Assembly (NCBI GenBank): GCA_050010595.1
Contig: JBEKKS010000003.1
Coordinates: 1-64,000 of the forward strand
Direction: 5' to 3'
DNA length: 64,000 bases
DNA from: Palsa-513 sp050010595
Lineage (GTDB): Bacteria > Actinomycetota > Thermoleophilia > Solirubrobacterales > Solirubrobacteraceae
Within the stretch, counting starts at the first letter, position 1; every line of letters begins with the position of its first letter. The notes below the pieces were generated by a model. That model made no database searches. It worked only from the letters and a program-made list of their open reading frames with translations, and was not told the DNA's origin. Position numbers and translations under genes: made by a program. Shown piece by piece: positions 48,840 through 57,456 of this stretch.

Positions 48840-50441
48840 ATGAGTGGAGGAGAGCGGGGTCAGCAGGGGCGCGGCGACATCGGCTGGCCATTGCGACGCG
48901 CTGCAAACCTGTGCGGAGACGACGTCGCCGTGGTTGACGGCGCGCGCAGCGTGACCTACGCGGAGCTGGATCGGCGCGTCGGCGCGCTGCGCTGCGCACT
49001 CGATGAGCTTGGCGTAAGCCCGGAAGGCCGCATCGGATTCCTCGGGGCGAACTCGCTCGCTCACCTCGAGTGCTGGATTGGCGTTCCCAGCGCCGGGCGA
49101 TCGCTGGTCAGCCTCAACTTCCGGCTCGCTCCGGCGGAGCTCGCGTTCATTGCCAACGACTGCGGCCTCGAGCTGTTGATCGTCGATCACGCGCAGCTCG
49201 AGACCGGCCGCGCGCTCGAGGCACAGGTGAAAACGCTGCGCGGCCTCGTTCTCGATGACGCCGGCGAGCCACCCGCAGACTGCATCGCCTACGAGCAACT
49301 CGTGACCCGCAAGCCGTCAGCCGCACGCGAGCTCGACGGACAAGCTCTCGCGGCGATCTCCTACACCGGCGGCACGACCGGCGCCCCGAAAGGCGTGATG
49401 CTGAGCCACGAGAATCTGCTTGCTAACGCGCGGCACAACCTGATCGCCACGAAGCATTCGCACGCCGACCGCTGGCTGCACGTCTGCCCCATGTTCCACG
49501 TCGCCGGCACCGCGAACATCTTCGCCTGCACATGGGTGGGAGCGCAGCAGATCGTGCTTCCGCGCTTCGACGCGACTGCCGTGCTCGCCGCGGTCGAGCG
49601 CCACCAAGTCACACACACGGTCCTCGTGCCGACGATGCTCGCGATGCTGATCGACGCGCTCGAGCAGGCACAGGACACGCAGCTCCCGTCGCTGCGCCAC
49701 ATCCAATACGCCGCCTCGCCGATCTCGCCGGCGCTGCAGCGCCGCGTGCTCGAGCGCTTCGAATGCGACATCGCCCAGTTCTACGGCATGACGGAGGCAG
49801 CGCCCACGGTGACCGAGCTCTCAGCCGAGGATCACAGGCGCGGCTTTAGCGGCGAGGAGCCGTACGCATCGCGCCTCTCGGGGATCGGCGCGCCAGTCGT
49901 CGGCGTCGAGACCGAGGTTCGCGGGATCGACGGCGCAGGCCTCGGCCCCGGGGAGATCGGCGAGCTGCACGTGCGCGGGCCGAATGTGATGCTCGGCTAC
50001 TGGAACCGGCCCGAGGAGACGCGCGCGGCACTGATCAACGGGTGGTACCGGACCGGCGACGCGGCGCGGGCGGATACTGACGGCTACCTATACGTCGTCG
50101 ATCGTCTCAAGGACATGATCATCAGCGGCGGCGAGAACGTCTACTCCGTCGAGGTCGAAGCAGCGCTGCTCGAGCACGAAGCGGTCGCCGAAGCTGCAGT
50201 GTTCGCGATCCCGCACTCCCGCTGGGGCGAGGCGGTCCACGCCGTCGTCGCCACGAAGCCGGGGCGAGCCGTCGAGGAAGCCGAGCTGATCGAGCACTGC
50301 CGGGCGCTGATCGCCGGTTACAAGGTCCCGGGGTCGATCGAGCTGCGCAGCGAGCCGTTGCCAAAGTCCGGTGCGGGCAAGCTCCTAAAGGGCAAGCTGC
50401 GCGATCCATACTGGGCAGGCCACGACCGGCGCGTGAGCTGA
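48840..50441 (+). CDS. AMP-forming acyl-CoA synthetase (CoA ligase)
   Basis: 533 residues of the ANL superfamily. ISYTGGTTGAPKGVMLSH (P-loop), PMFHVAG, FYGMTEAAPTV, NGWYRTGDAAR, DRLKDMIISGGENVYSVEVEAAL and the C-terminal catalytic Lys in LPKSGAGKLLKGKLR. Activates a carboxylic acid to its CoA ester. ATG 48840 is favoured by the promoter position; ATG 48834 is two codons earlier. The marR gene overlaps its stop (TGATG). Neighbouring hydratase, dehydrogenase and hydrolase suggest an aromatic side-chain acid such as a hydroxycinnamate. Confidence 0.93.
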   Translation: MSGGERGQQGRGDIGWPLRRAANLCGDDVAVVDGARSVTYAELDRRVGALRCALDELGVSPEGRIGFLGANSLAHLECWIGVPSAGRSLVSLNFRLAPAELAFIANDCGLELLIVDHAQLETGRALEAQVKTLRGLVLDDAGEPPADCIAYEQLVTRKPSAARELDGQALAAISYTGGTTGAPKGVMLSHENLLANARHNLIATKHSHADRWLHVCPMFHVAGTANIFACTWVGAQQIVLPRFDATAVLAAVERHQVTHTVLVPTMLAMLIDALEQAQDTQLPSLRHIQYAASPISPALQRRVLERFECDIAQFYGMTEAAPTVTELSAEDHRRGFSGEEPYASRLSGIGAPVVGVETEVRGIDGAGLGPGEIGELHVRGPNVMLGYWNRPEETRAALINGWYRTGDAARADTDGYLYVVDRLKDMIISGGENVYSVEVEAALLEHEAVAEAAVFAIPHSRWGEAVHAVVATKPGRAVEEAELIEHCRALIAGYKVPGSIELRSEPLPKSGAGKLLKGKLRDPYWAGHDRRVS

Positions 50442-50908
50442 TGGCCGAACAGGGGCCGCCAGCCACCGGAACGCACGGCGGCCACGACGCGTCGCTGATG
50501 TACACGATCGGGCGGCTCAACCAGGGAATCCGCCACGCGATGCGCGAGCGGCTCGTGGCCTGGGAGCTCAGCGTGCAGGAATACACGACGTTGTCGGTCC
50601 TCGCCGCCCGGCCCGGGCTTTCGAACGCCCAGCTCGCCCGCCGCGCGCTCGTGACGCCGCAGTCGATGATCGAGATCCTGGGGAAGCTCGAGCGCCGTCA
50701 ACTGGTCAGCCGCAAGCCGGATCCTCGGCGAAGCCTGATTTTGCGGGCCGACCTGACCCACGCGGGACACAGCGTCCTGGCTGCCGCCGACCCCACGGTG
50801 GCGGCGATTCAGGACTCCCTGTTCGACGGCGTGCCGCAGCGCGATCTGTCGATCGCGCTGCGCGCGATGACCTCCGCGATGACGAACCTGTCGCGCTCGC
50901 AGGGGTGA
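50441..50908 (+). CDS. MarR-family regulator co-transcribed with the CoA ligase
   Basis: 155 residues. ISVQEYTTLSVLA-like start of the winged helix (LSVQEYTTLSVLAARPGLSNAQLARRALVTPQSMIEILGKLERRQLVSRKPDPRRSL) with the DPRR wing. Overlap with the ligase stop shows one transcription unit. MarR proteins of phenylpropanoid clusters sense the CoA thioester; the same is possible here. Likely acts on the 48782-48839 divergent promoter. Confidence 0.9.
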   Translation: MAEQGPPATGTHGGHDASLMYTIGRLNQGIRHAMRERLVAWELSVQEYTTLSVLAARPGLSNAQLARRALVTPQSMIEILGKLERRQLVSRKPDPRRSLILRADLTHAGHSVLAAADPTVAAIQDSLFDGVPQRDLSIALRAMTSAMTNLSRSQG

Positions 50909-51009
50909 GCACCGCGACACCTACTGGTGCAATCAGCACTCGGCGACGGATCTAGGATCGCGCCAAGCTCGTCAGATCGACGGGACAGGTAAGACAAAAG
51001 GGGGCAGTT

Positions 51010-51663
51010 ATGGGACTCCTCGGGAAACTCTCCGAGATGAGGATGAAGGATCCCGTCGATGGGATCTGCCAGGTGGTCGGCATCAACTACCCCGACCCGA
51101 TGGCAACAAGCCAGAACTACCGAATGGAGTGCGTCGTCACGGCGCCGGGCATCGACCCGACCGCCACGACGCACCGGGGGATGTGCTCGACCGCGAAGTG
51201 GCCGAGCCCGGGCGACGAGCTTCCCGTAACTGTGGACCGCGCTGAGCCGAGCCACTTCGTGGTCCACTGGGACCAGCTTCAGACCGGGCGCCAGCAGGCG
51301 ATGAGCCAGGCGCAGGCGCTCGCGGGGCAGATGCGCTCCGGCACCGACTCGAGCGTCGCGACGGATCAGCTACCGCCCGTCAAGGATCGCGTCAGCGCCG
51401 CTGACGTACTGGCCCGTGGCACGCGGGGCAACGCGACGCTGCTCGGCACGTTCCCGGCGCCTGAGTCAGCCGGCGACAGCGAGCACACGCTGATCGGCCT
51501 GATGCTGAACGTGCTACTCGACGGACACCAGCCGTTCCAGGCGCAGAACTACTACAAGGCGCCCAACACGAAGCTCGCAGCGCTAACCCCGGGCACGTTG
51601 CTGCCGGTCGCAGTCGCGCTCCCGGACCAGACGATGGTGGCGGTCGACTGGGACGCGGTTTAG
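51010..51663 (+). CDS. Conserved-looking protein of unknown function
   Basis: 217 residues, no signal or membrane segment. AAAAGGGGGCAG just upstream of ATG 51010 is a good ribosome site. The N-terminal half (DPVDGICQVVGINYPDPMATSQNYRMECVVTAPG, then KWPSPGDELPVTVD) and the C-terminal half (NVLLDGHQPFQAQNYYKAP, LTPGTLLPVAVAL) look like two related beta-rich modules, each ending in a phrase about a Pro-Gly turn then PVxV. I do not recognise the family. A perfect terminator follows 5 bases after the stop. Confidence 0.7.
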   Translation: MGLLGKLSEMRMKDPVDGICQVVGINYPDPMATSQNYRMECVVTAPGIDPTATTHRGMCSTAKWPSPGDELPVTVDRAEPSHFVVHWDQLQTGRQQAMSQAQALAGQMRSGTDSSVATDQLPPVKDRVSAADVLARGTRGNATLLGTFPAPESAGDSEHTLIGLMLNVLLDGHQPFQAQNYYKAPNTKLAALTPGTLLPVAVALPDQTMVAVDWDAV

Positions 51664-51667
51664 GAAG

Positions 51668-51698
51668 GCGGTGATCCGCCAGCGCGGCGGATCACCGC
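51668..51698. terminator. Bidirectional terminator, perfect 13-bp stem
   Basis: GCGGTGATCCGCC (51668-51680) and GGCGGATCACCGC (51686-51698) pair exactly with loop AGCGC. A TCCCTTTC tail follows on the plus strand. It separates the unknown gene from the end of the eight-gene minus-strand operon. Confidence 0.85.
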
Positions 51699-51708
51699 TC
51701 CCTTTCGC

Positions 51709-53190
51709 TCAGAACGGATAGACGGCGGTGTCCGGACGCTCCGTCCACCACTGCCAGTGCATGAACTCCTCGAGGTTCGCCGGCCCGCCGAACGCCGAGC
51801 CGTTGCCGGACGCTCCGAAGCCGCCGAACGGGATTCGTGGATCGTCGTCTACCGTCTGGTCACCGATGTGCACGAGCCCCGTGTGCAGGCGATCCGCCAC
51901 GGCGCGGCCGTGCTCGACCGAGCTCGTGAAGACCCCGCTCGAGAGGCCGTACTCGGTGTCGTTGGCGAGCGCGACCGCCTCGTCGTCGCTCGACACGACG
52001 ATGACAGGCGCGACCGGACCGAAGATCTCCTCGTTCCAGACTCGCATCTCGGGCTTCACCGCGCTCAAGACCGTCGGAGCGTAGAACGCCCCGTTCGGCG
52101 CGGTTCCTCCAGCCTCCGCCTTGGCACCGGCGGCGGTCGCCTCTGCGACCATCGCGTGCACGCGCGCGGCCGACTCCGCTGTGATCAGCGGTCCGATCGC
52201 GACCTCACCGGTGTTGGGATCGCCGACCGGTAGCCGTGCCGCCCGCTCGGCGAGCTTCGCGACATATTCGTCGGCAACCTTCTCGTGGACGATGTGGCGT
52301 CCCGCGGACATGCAGATCTGACCCTGGTGAAGGAACGATCCCCATGCGCCGGTCGAGCTGGCGGCATCGACATCGGCGTCCTCGAGGACGATGAACGCGT
52401 TGTTGCCACCGAGCTCGAGTGCGACTCGCTTCAGGTTACGGCCCGCGGCCTCGCCGACGAGCCGGCCGACGGCAGTCGACCCGGTGAACGAGACCATCGC
52501 GATCTCCGGCGCTTCGCAGATCGCATTGCCGGCGTCGGCGCCACCCGGTATCACGTGCAGCAAGCCGGCGGGCAGGCCGGCCTCCTCGAAAACTCGTGCA
52601 AGGAACAGCCCGCCGGTCACCGGCGTGTTCGGATCCGCCTTGAGCACAACCGCGTTGCCAAGCGCGAGCGCCGGAGCGACAGAACGAGACGAGAGAATCA
52701 TCGGGAAATTCCACGGCGCGATCACACCGACCACTCCGACCGGCACGCGCCGGACGAGGCTCTTGATGCCACGCGGATCGGCAACCTCGAACTGGAACGC
52801 CTCGGCGCTCGACTCGACAAGGTTGGCCGCCTCACGCAGCTCGTTGATCGCGAGCGCGCCCACTTCGAACTCGGCGCGCGGGCGCGTGCCGCCCGCCTCA
52901 CGTACCAGCCAGTCCTCCGCTTCCTGGTGGTGCTCCTGGAAGATGTCTGCGGCGCGGCGAAGGATCGCTGCGCGCTCGGCGATCGAGGTTTGCGCCCAGG
53001 CGACCTGGGCCCGGGCTGCCGCGGTCGCGGCACGCCTGACCTCGGACGCACCGCCGGCACCAACCGAACCGAGCGAGCTGCCGGTCGCCGGCTCGATGAT
53101 CTCGAGCGAATCCGGGGCATCGCGCCAGCTCCCATCCCACAGCTTGCCGCTGGCATCAGCGATGTCGAACAGGGCCATCGTAGTTGTCAT
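51709..53190 (-). CDS. Aldehyde dehydrogenase, benzaldehyde dehydrogenase type
   Basis: 493 residues. VGVIAPWNFPMILSSRSVAPALALGNAVVLK, SFTGSTAVGRLVGEAAGRNLKRVALELGGNNAFIVLEDADVD (general-base Glu) and HQGQICMSAGRHIVHEKV (nucleophile Cys). LGGNNAFIVLEDAD with HQGQICM is typical of benzaldehyde and vanillin dehydrogenases. AGGAGG precedes ATG 53190. It follows pobA by 12 bases and would make 4-hydroxybenzoate from the aldehyde. Confidence 0.88.
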   Translation of the reverse strand: MTTTMALFDIADASGKLWDGSWRDAPDSLEIIEPATGSSLGSVGAGGASEVRRAATAAARAQVAWAQTSIAERAAILRRAADIFQEHHQEAEDWLVREAGGTRPRAEFEVGALAINELREAANLVESSAEAFQFEVADPRGIKSLVRRVPVGVVGVIAPWNFPMILSSRSVAPALALGNAVVLKADPNTPVTGGLFLARVFEEAGLPAGLLHVIPGGADAGNAICEAPEIAMVSFTGSTAVGRLVGEAAGRNLKRVALELGGNNAFIVLEDADVDAASSTGAWGSFLHQGQICMSAGRHIVHEKVADEYVAKLAERAARLPVGDPNTGEVAIGPLITAESAARVHAMVAEATAAGAKAEAGGTAPNGAFYAPTVLSAVKPEMRVWNEEIFGPVAPVIVVSSDDEAVALANDTEYGLSSGVFTSSVEHGRAVADRLHTGLVHIGDQTVDDDPRIPFGGFGASGNGSAFGGPANLEEFMHWQWWTERPDTAVYPF

Positions 53191-53202
53191 CTCCACTCCC
53201 TC

Positions 53203-54417
53203 CTATCTGTGGCGGCTCTCGCCGGACACGAAAAATCCACTGGGCAGACCGACGTAGTTCTCCGCCAGCGTCCGCGCAGCGGCCTCCGATGAGGTCACGT
53301 AGCGTAGCTCCGCAAGCTGTAGTCGACTCGTAAATGCGTCGCCGTCCGTGCGGTGAAGCATCCCGGTCATCCAGCTCGAGAAGTGCTCCGCCCGCCAGAC
53401 GCGGCGCAGGCAGGTCGCCGAGTACGCGTCGAGACCGCTCTCCGAACCGCTGGAGAAGTACTCCGAAAGCGCCTCGGCGAGCACCGCCACGTCGGCGAAC
53501 GCGAGATTGAGTCCCTTCGCGCCGGTCGGCGGGACGATGTGGGCAGCGTCGCCGGCAAGGAACATGCGTCCCAGGCGCATCGGCTCGGCGACGAAGCAGC
53601 GCATGCCGGTGATGCCCTTCTCGAGCACGGGTCCCTCGTGGAGCTCCCAGCCGTCGAGCGCGACACGCAGCTGAAGCTCCTCCCAGATCCGCTCGTCCGG
53701 CCAGTTCGCGACATCGTCGTCAGCCGCGCACTGGATGTACAGGCGCGAGAGCTCGGGTGAGCGCAGGCTGAGTAGCGCGAAGCCACGCTCGTGGTTCGCG
53801 TAGACGAGCTCTTCGCTCGAGGGCGCGACGGCGGCGAGGATCCCGAGCCAGCCGTAGGGGTACTCGCGCGAGTACAGATCCAGGCGGTCCTCGATCGTCG
53901 CTCTGCAGACACCGTGGAACCCGTCGCACCCGGCGATCACGTCGCAGGCCAGCTCGTAGCGCGCGCCGTCGTGGACGAAGTGCACGCTCGGATGCTCGGT
54001 CTCGTAATCGTGAACGCTGACGTCGGAGGCCTCGAACTTGAGCGGTAGGTCGGCGGCGACCCGATGCACGATCAGATCCTTCACGACCTCGGTCTGACCG
54101 TAGATCACGATGTGGCGTCCGTCGGCCAGGTCGCTCAGGGGAACGTAGTGTCGCCGTCCTTCGAACTGAAGGTAGATCCCGTGATGCACGATGCCGTCGC
54201 GGTGCATCCGCTCGCCGACGCCGATGCTGTCGAGCATGTCGGCCGCACCCTGCTCGAGGACCCCCGCGCGGATCCGCTGCTCAACGTATTCGCGCGAGCG
54301 GGCCTCGAGAACGACCGACTCGATCCCGGCCACATGCAACAGCTGCGCGAGCGCAAGCCCAGCCGGACCGGCGCCGACGATCGCGACCTGCGTGCGAAGC
54401 GAGCGGACCGCGGTCAT
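53203..54417 (-). CDS. pobA: 4-Hydroxybenzoate 3-monooxygenase
   Basis: 404 residues, normal length. FAD-binding VAIVGAGPAGLALAQLL, the PobA-specific RIRAGVLEQGAADML, VIAGCDGFHGVCR, and MFLAGDAAHIVPPTGAKGLNLAFADV. Hydroxylates 4-hydroxybenzoate to protocatechuate with NADPH and oxygen. Its ATG overlaps the dehydrogenase stop (ATGA) and it is flanked by alcohol and aldehyde dehydrogenases, giving a linear route from 4-hydroxybenzyl alcohol to protocatechuate. Confidence 0.93.
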   Translation of the reverse strand: MTAVRSLRTQVAIVGAGPAGLALAQLLHVAGIESVVLEARSREYVEQRIRAGVLEQGAADMLDSIGVGERMHRDGIVHHGIYLQFEGRRHYVPLSDLADGRHIVIYGQTEVVKDLIVHRVAADLPLKFEASDVSVHDYETEHPSVHFVHDGARYELACDVIAGCDGFHGVCRATIEDRLDLYSREYPYGWLGILAAVAPSSEELVYANHERGFALLSLRSPELSRLYIQCAADDDVANWPDERIWEELQLRVALDGWELHEGPVLEKGITGMRCFVAEPMRLGRMFLAGDAAHIVPPTGAKGLNLAFADVAVLAEALSEYFSSGSESGLDAYSATCLRRVWRAEHFSSWMTGMLHRTDGDAFTSRLQLAELRYVTSSEAAARTLAENYVGLPSGFFVSGESRHR

Positions 54418-55514
54418 CGCATCCTCAGCACCGGCTTGATCACACGCCCGTGCTCCGCGTCGGCAGCAGCCTCGTTGATCTGGTCGAAGTCGTAGTGGCG
54501 GATCAAACGGTCGATCGGGAAACGGCCCTGCTCCCAGTAGCGGATCAGCAGCGGCAGGAGCGTCTGCGGAACGCTGTCGCCCTCGACCACGCCACGCACG
54601 ACGCGACCGCCCGTGAGGATGACGTTGACATCCAGAGACACCTCGGTGCCCGAACGCGGGGCGCCGATCACGCCGGCCGTGCCGCGCGGGGCCAGGCAGT
54701 CGACGGCGCTGCGCAGCACCGTCGGGACACCCGTCGTCTCGAGCGCGAAGTCTGCGCCGTAACGCGTGATCGCGCCGATCTCGGCGAGAACGTCTGCATC
54801 GGTCGCGTCGATCGCGTGCGTCGCGCCGAGCTCGAGCGCCAGCTCCAGCCGCGCCGCCAGAAGATCGACGGCGATGATCTGGTCGGCGCCGGCGATCACC
54901 GCCGCGAGGACCGCCGCAATCCCGACTGCGCCCGCCCCGAAGACCACGAGGCTAGCGCCGGGTTGCACCGCGAGCGAGTTCAGGACCGCGCCCGCGCCGG
55001 TCTGGAAACCACACCCGAACGGGGCGACCACGTCGAGGGGAATGCTGCTCTCGATCCCGACGACGTTGCGCTCGCGCGCGACCGCCACGGTCGCGAAGCT
55101 CGACTGGCCGAAGAAGTGCGCGCCGACCGGCTGGCCGTCGCGACTCAGAACCGTCGACTCGTCCGCCGGGCGAGCGGCGGCGAAGTTGTGCTCAAAGAAG
55201 CTGTGGCAATAAGACGGCTTGGCGCGCAGGCAACTAGGGCAGTGGCCGCAGGAGTCGAATGTCATGCCGACGCGTTCGCCGACGTGGACGTTCTTGACGG
55301 CCGGGCCAACGGCGCGCACCACGCCGGCACCCTCGTGGCCAAGCACCGCCGGCAGCGGCACGGGCAGCCACTGGTCACGACAGATCAGGTCGGTGTGGCA
55401 GATTCCGGCCGCGCTGACATCGATCAGGAGCTCGTCGTCGCGCAGCTCGCCGAGATCCAGGTCGGCGAGGATGAACCGGCCGCCCGTGGATTCTGTGACC
55501 GCGGCGGTCAGCAT
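54414..55514 (-). CDS. Zinc-dependent aryl-alcohol dehydrogenase
   Basis: 366 residues, MDR family. Catalytic zinc ligands in AGICHTDLI and LGHEGAGVV, structural-zinc Cys cluster in SCGHCPSCLRAKPSYC, coenzyme loop VVFGAGAVGIAAVLAA. CGFQTGAGAVLNSL is typical of benzyl-alcohol dehydrogenases of the XylB type. It overlaps the livM stop (TGATG) and the pobA start, showing that transport and catabolism are one operon. Confidence 0.9.
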   Translation of the reverse strand: MLTAAVTESTGGRFILADLDLGELRDDELLIDVSAAGICHTDLICRDQWLPVPLPAVLGHEGAGVVRAVGPAVKNVHVGERVGMTFDSCGHCPSCLRAKPSYCHSFFEHNFAAARPADESTVLSRDGQPVGAHFFGQSSFATVAVARERNVVGIESSIPLDVVAPFGCGFQTGAGAVLNSLAVQPGASLVVFGAGAVGIAAVLAAVIAGADQIIAVDLLAARLELALELGATHAIDATDADVLAEIGAITRYGADFALETTGVPTVLRSAVDCLAPRGTAGVIGAPRSGTEVSLDVNVILTGGRVVRGVVEGDSVPQTLLPLLIRYWEQGRFPIDRLIRHYDFDQINEAAADAEHGRVIKPVLRMR

Positions 55515-56542
55515 CAGGGCCCTCCTTCGCGCCTGACGCGATAGCCGACCGGCATGAAGCGCAGGCCCGTCTTCTCCTCGAGCATCCCCCAGATCCCGCG
55601 CGGGAACACGAGCGCGAAGACGATCGCGGTGGCGCCGAGGCCGATCAGGTACCAGGTGCCGTCGTTGCCGAACTGCTGCTGGATGAAGTACAGGATGATC
55701 GCGCCGATGATCGGCCCCTCGAAGGTTCCGATCCCGCCGACGAGCACCATGAAGATCATGAAAGCGCTGTAGTTGACGGAGAAGATCGAGGTCGGCTCGA
55801 TAAAGAGGATGTTGGCGAGCGTCAGCGCGCCGGCCGCTCCGCAGCCTGCCGAGGCAAGGATGAAGAGGATCCGCTTGCCGGCGACGACGCGCACCCCAAC
55901 CGACGCCGCAGCCTCCTCGTCATCGCGAATCGCCTGCAGCGAGGCGCCGAGCCGGCTGCGCAGCAAGAGGAACACGACCAACACGAAGAACGCCGTCATC
56001 CCAAGGGCGAGCCAGTAGGTGATGTGCTCGCGGGTCGTCGGCGCGTAGGAGTCGATTTGAAGGAGCGACGTGCCGGTGCCGGCGCCGAGCTGGTTGTCGA
56101 ACGAGACGTAGATTGCGATCGCCTCGGCTACGACCCAGGTGCCGATCGCGAACTGCGCGCCGCGGAAGCGCAGGACGATGAACGACAGCGGGATCGAAAC
56201 GACCGTGCAGAAGAGCGTCGCAAGCACCATCGCCCAGTAAGGGTTCACGCCCTGGAGCGTGAACCAGACAGTCGCATAGGCGCCGAGGCCGATGTAAGCC
56301 TGAAGCCCGACCGAGACGAGGCCGCCATAACCGGCAAGCGCGTTCCACATCACGGCCATCAAGACGAGCGTCAGCAGCGCCGTCAGGTCCTGCACGACGC
56401 TCGCACCGAGCACGACGGGGACGAACGCTAGTGCCACGATCAGCAGGCCGAAGCCACTCGTGAAGCCGAGCGAGACCCCCGTCCAGCGGTGGATGCTGGC
56501 GCCCGGCGCTGCGGCGCTGCTCGGCGCGGGGCCGTCGGTCAT
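55514..56542 (-). CDS. livM: Branched-chain-type ABC transporter permease
   Basis: 342 residues with about ten membrane segments. NALAGYGGLVSVGLQAYIGLGAYA, FRGAQFAIGTWVVAEAIA, and the EAA-like loop LQAIRDDEEAAASVGVRVVAGK followed by VGGIGTFEGPIIGA are LivM features. ATG 56542 overlaps the livH stop by four bases. With the linked aromatic enzymes, an aromatic alcohol or acid is a more likely substrate than leucine. Confidence 0.92.
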   Translation of the reverse strand: MTDGPAPSSAAAPGASIHRWTGVSLGFTSGFGLLIVALAFVPVVLGASVVQDLTALLTLVLMAVMWNALAGYGGLVSVGLQAYIGLGAYATVWFTLQGVNPYWAMVLATLFCTVVSIPLSFIVLRFRGAQFAIGTWVVAEAIAIYVSFDNQLGAGTGTSLLQIDSYAPTTREHITYWLALGMTAFFVLVVFLLLRSRLGASLQAIRDDEEAAASVGVRVVAGKRILFILASAGCGAAGALTLANILFIEPTSIFSVNYSAFMIFMVLVGGIGTFEGPIIGAIILYFIQQQFGNDGTWYLIGLGATAIVFALVFPRGIWGMLEEKTGLRFMPVGYRVRREGGP

Positions 56543-57456
56543 GAGGCGCTCCCGCGTGCCAGCGCGCGCCGGCCGACGCCGCGACCGGAGCGGAGCGTCA
56601 GGAGGCCGCCGCGCGGGGAGATCAACACGACCAGGAAGACGATGTGGCCGGCAAGGATCGACCACTCCGGGTTGATCTGCGCACCGATCGTCTGTGCGAT
56701 GCCGAGGACGATCCCGCCGAGTAGCGCACCCCACAGCGACGAGCCGAGCCCACCAATGACGACCGCCTCGAAGGCGAAGATCAGCTGGTCGGGCCCCGAA
56801 TAGGGGGAGTAGGTCGTCCGCAGCGCGAGCGCGAGCCCGCCGAGCGTCGCAATCCCGACCGCGATCGCCGTGGCACGCGCGTAAACAGCACGGGAGTCGA
56901 TGCCGACGAGCTCCGCCGTGTCGGGGTCCTCCGCCGCAGCGCGCATGCGCCGGCCCGTGGCGGTCCGCGAGAGGAAGAGCGCAAGCGCGGCGTAGATCAC
57001 GATCGCCGCGCCAAAGATCAGGGCGGCAAGAGCCGATATCGAGATGTCGCTGTTGATCCGCCAGGCTGCCGTGACGAGCGATCCGGCCTGCCCGCCGAGC
57101 GACTGTACATCGGGTCCGAAGCTCTGCTCGAGCACGTTCTGAATCACGATCGAGAGGCCAAACGTCGCGAGTAGCGGCGTGAGCAGCCCGGAGCGCAGGC
57201 TGCGCTGCAGAACCAGCCGCTGGAGGAAGTAGCCGAACAGCACCATCACCGGCAAGACCGGCAGGAGGGCGATGAACGGGGACGTATTCCAGTGCTCGAG
57301 CAACAGGTACACGAGGTACGCGCCGAGCACGGCGATGTCGCCGTGTGCCAGGTTGATGATCCGCATGACGCCGAACATCAGCGCCAGTCCGGCAGCGATG
57401 ATCGCGTAGTAGCCGCCGAGCAGGATCCCCTGGATGACGTCGTTGACCCAGGTCAT
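56539..57456 (-). CDS. livH: Branched-chain-type ABC transporter permease
   Basis: 305 residues, about eight membrane segments. GGYYAIIAAGLALMFGVMRIINLAHGDIAVLGAYL is the LivH signature near the N terminus, AAAEDPDTAELVGIDSRAVYARA the EAA loop and VIGGLGSSLWGALLGGIVLGIAQ the C-terminal motif. Start ATG 57456 overlaps the livF stop. Confidence 0.93.
   Translation of the reverse strand: MTWVNDVIQGILLGGYYAIIAAGLALMFGVMRIINLAHGDIAVLGAYLVYLLLEHWNTSPFIALLPVLPVMVLFGYFLQRLVLQRSLRSGLLTPLLATFGLSIVIQNVLEQSFGPDVQSLGGQAGSLVTAAWRINSDISISALAALIFGAAIVIYAALALFLSRTATGRRMRAAAEDPDTAELVGIDSRAVYARATAIAVGIATLGGLALALRTTYSPYSGPDQLIFAFEAVVIGGLGSSLWGALLGGIVLGIAQTIGAQINPEWSILAGHIVFLVVLISPRGGLLTLRSGRGVGRRALARGSAS

Noticed and set aside
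54450..55544. Open frame antisense to the aryl-alcohol dehydrogenase
   Set aside because: Zinc and coenzyme motifs are intact on the minus strand; the plus-strand product has none.
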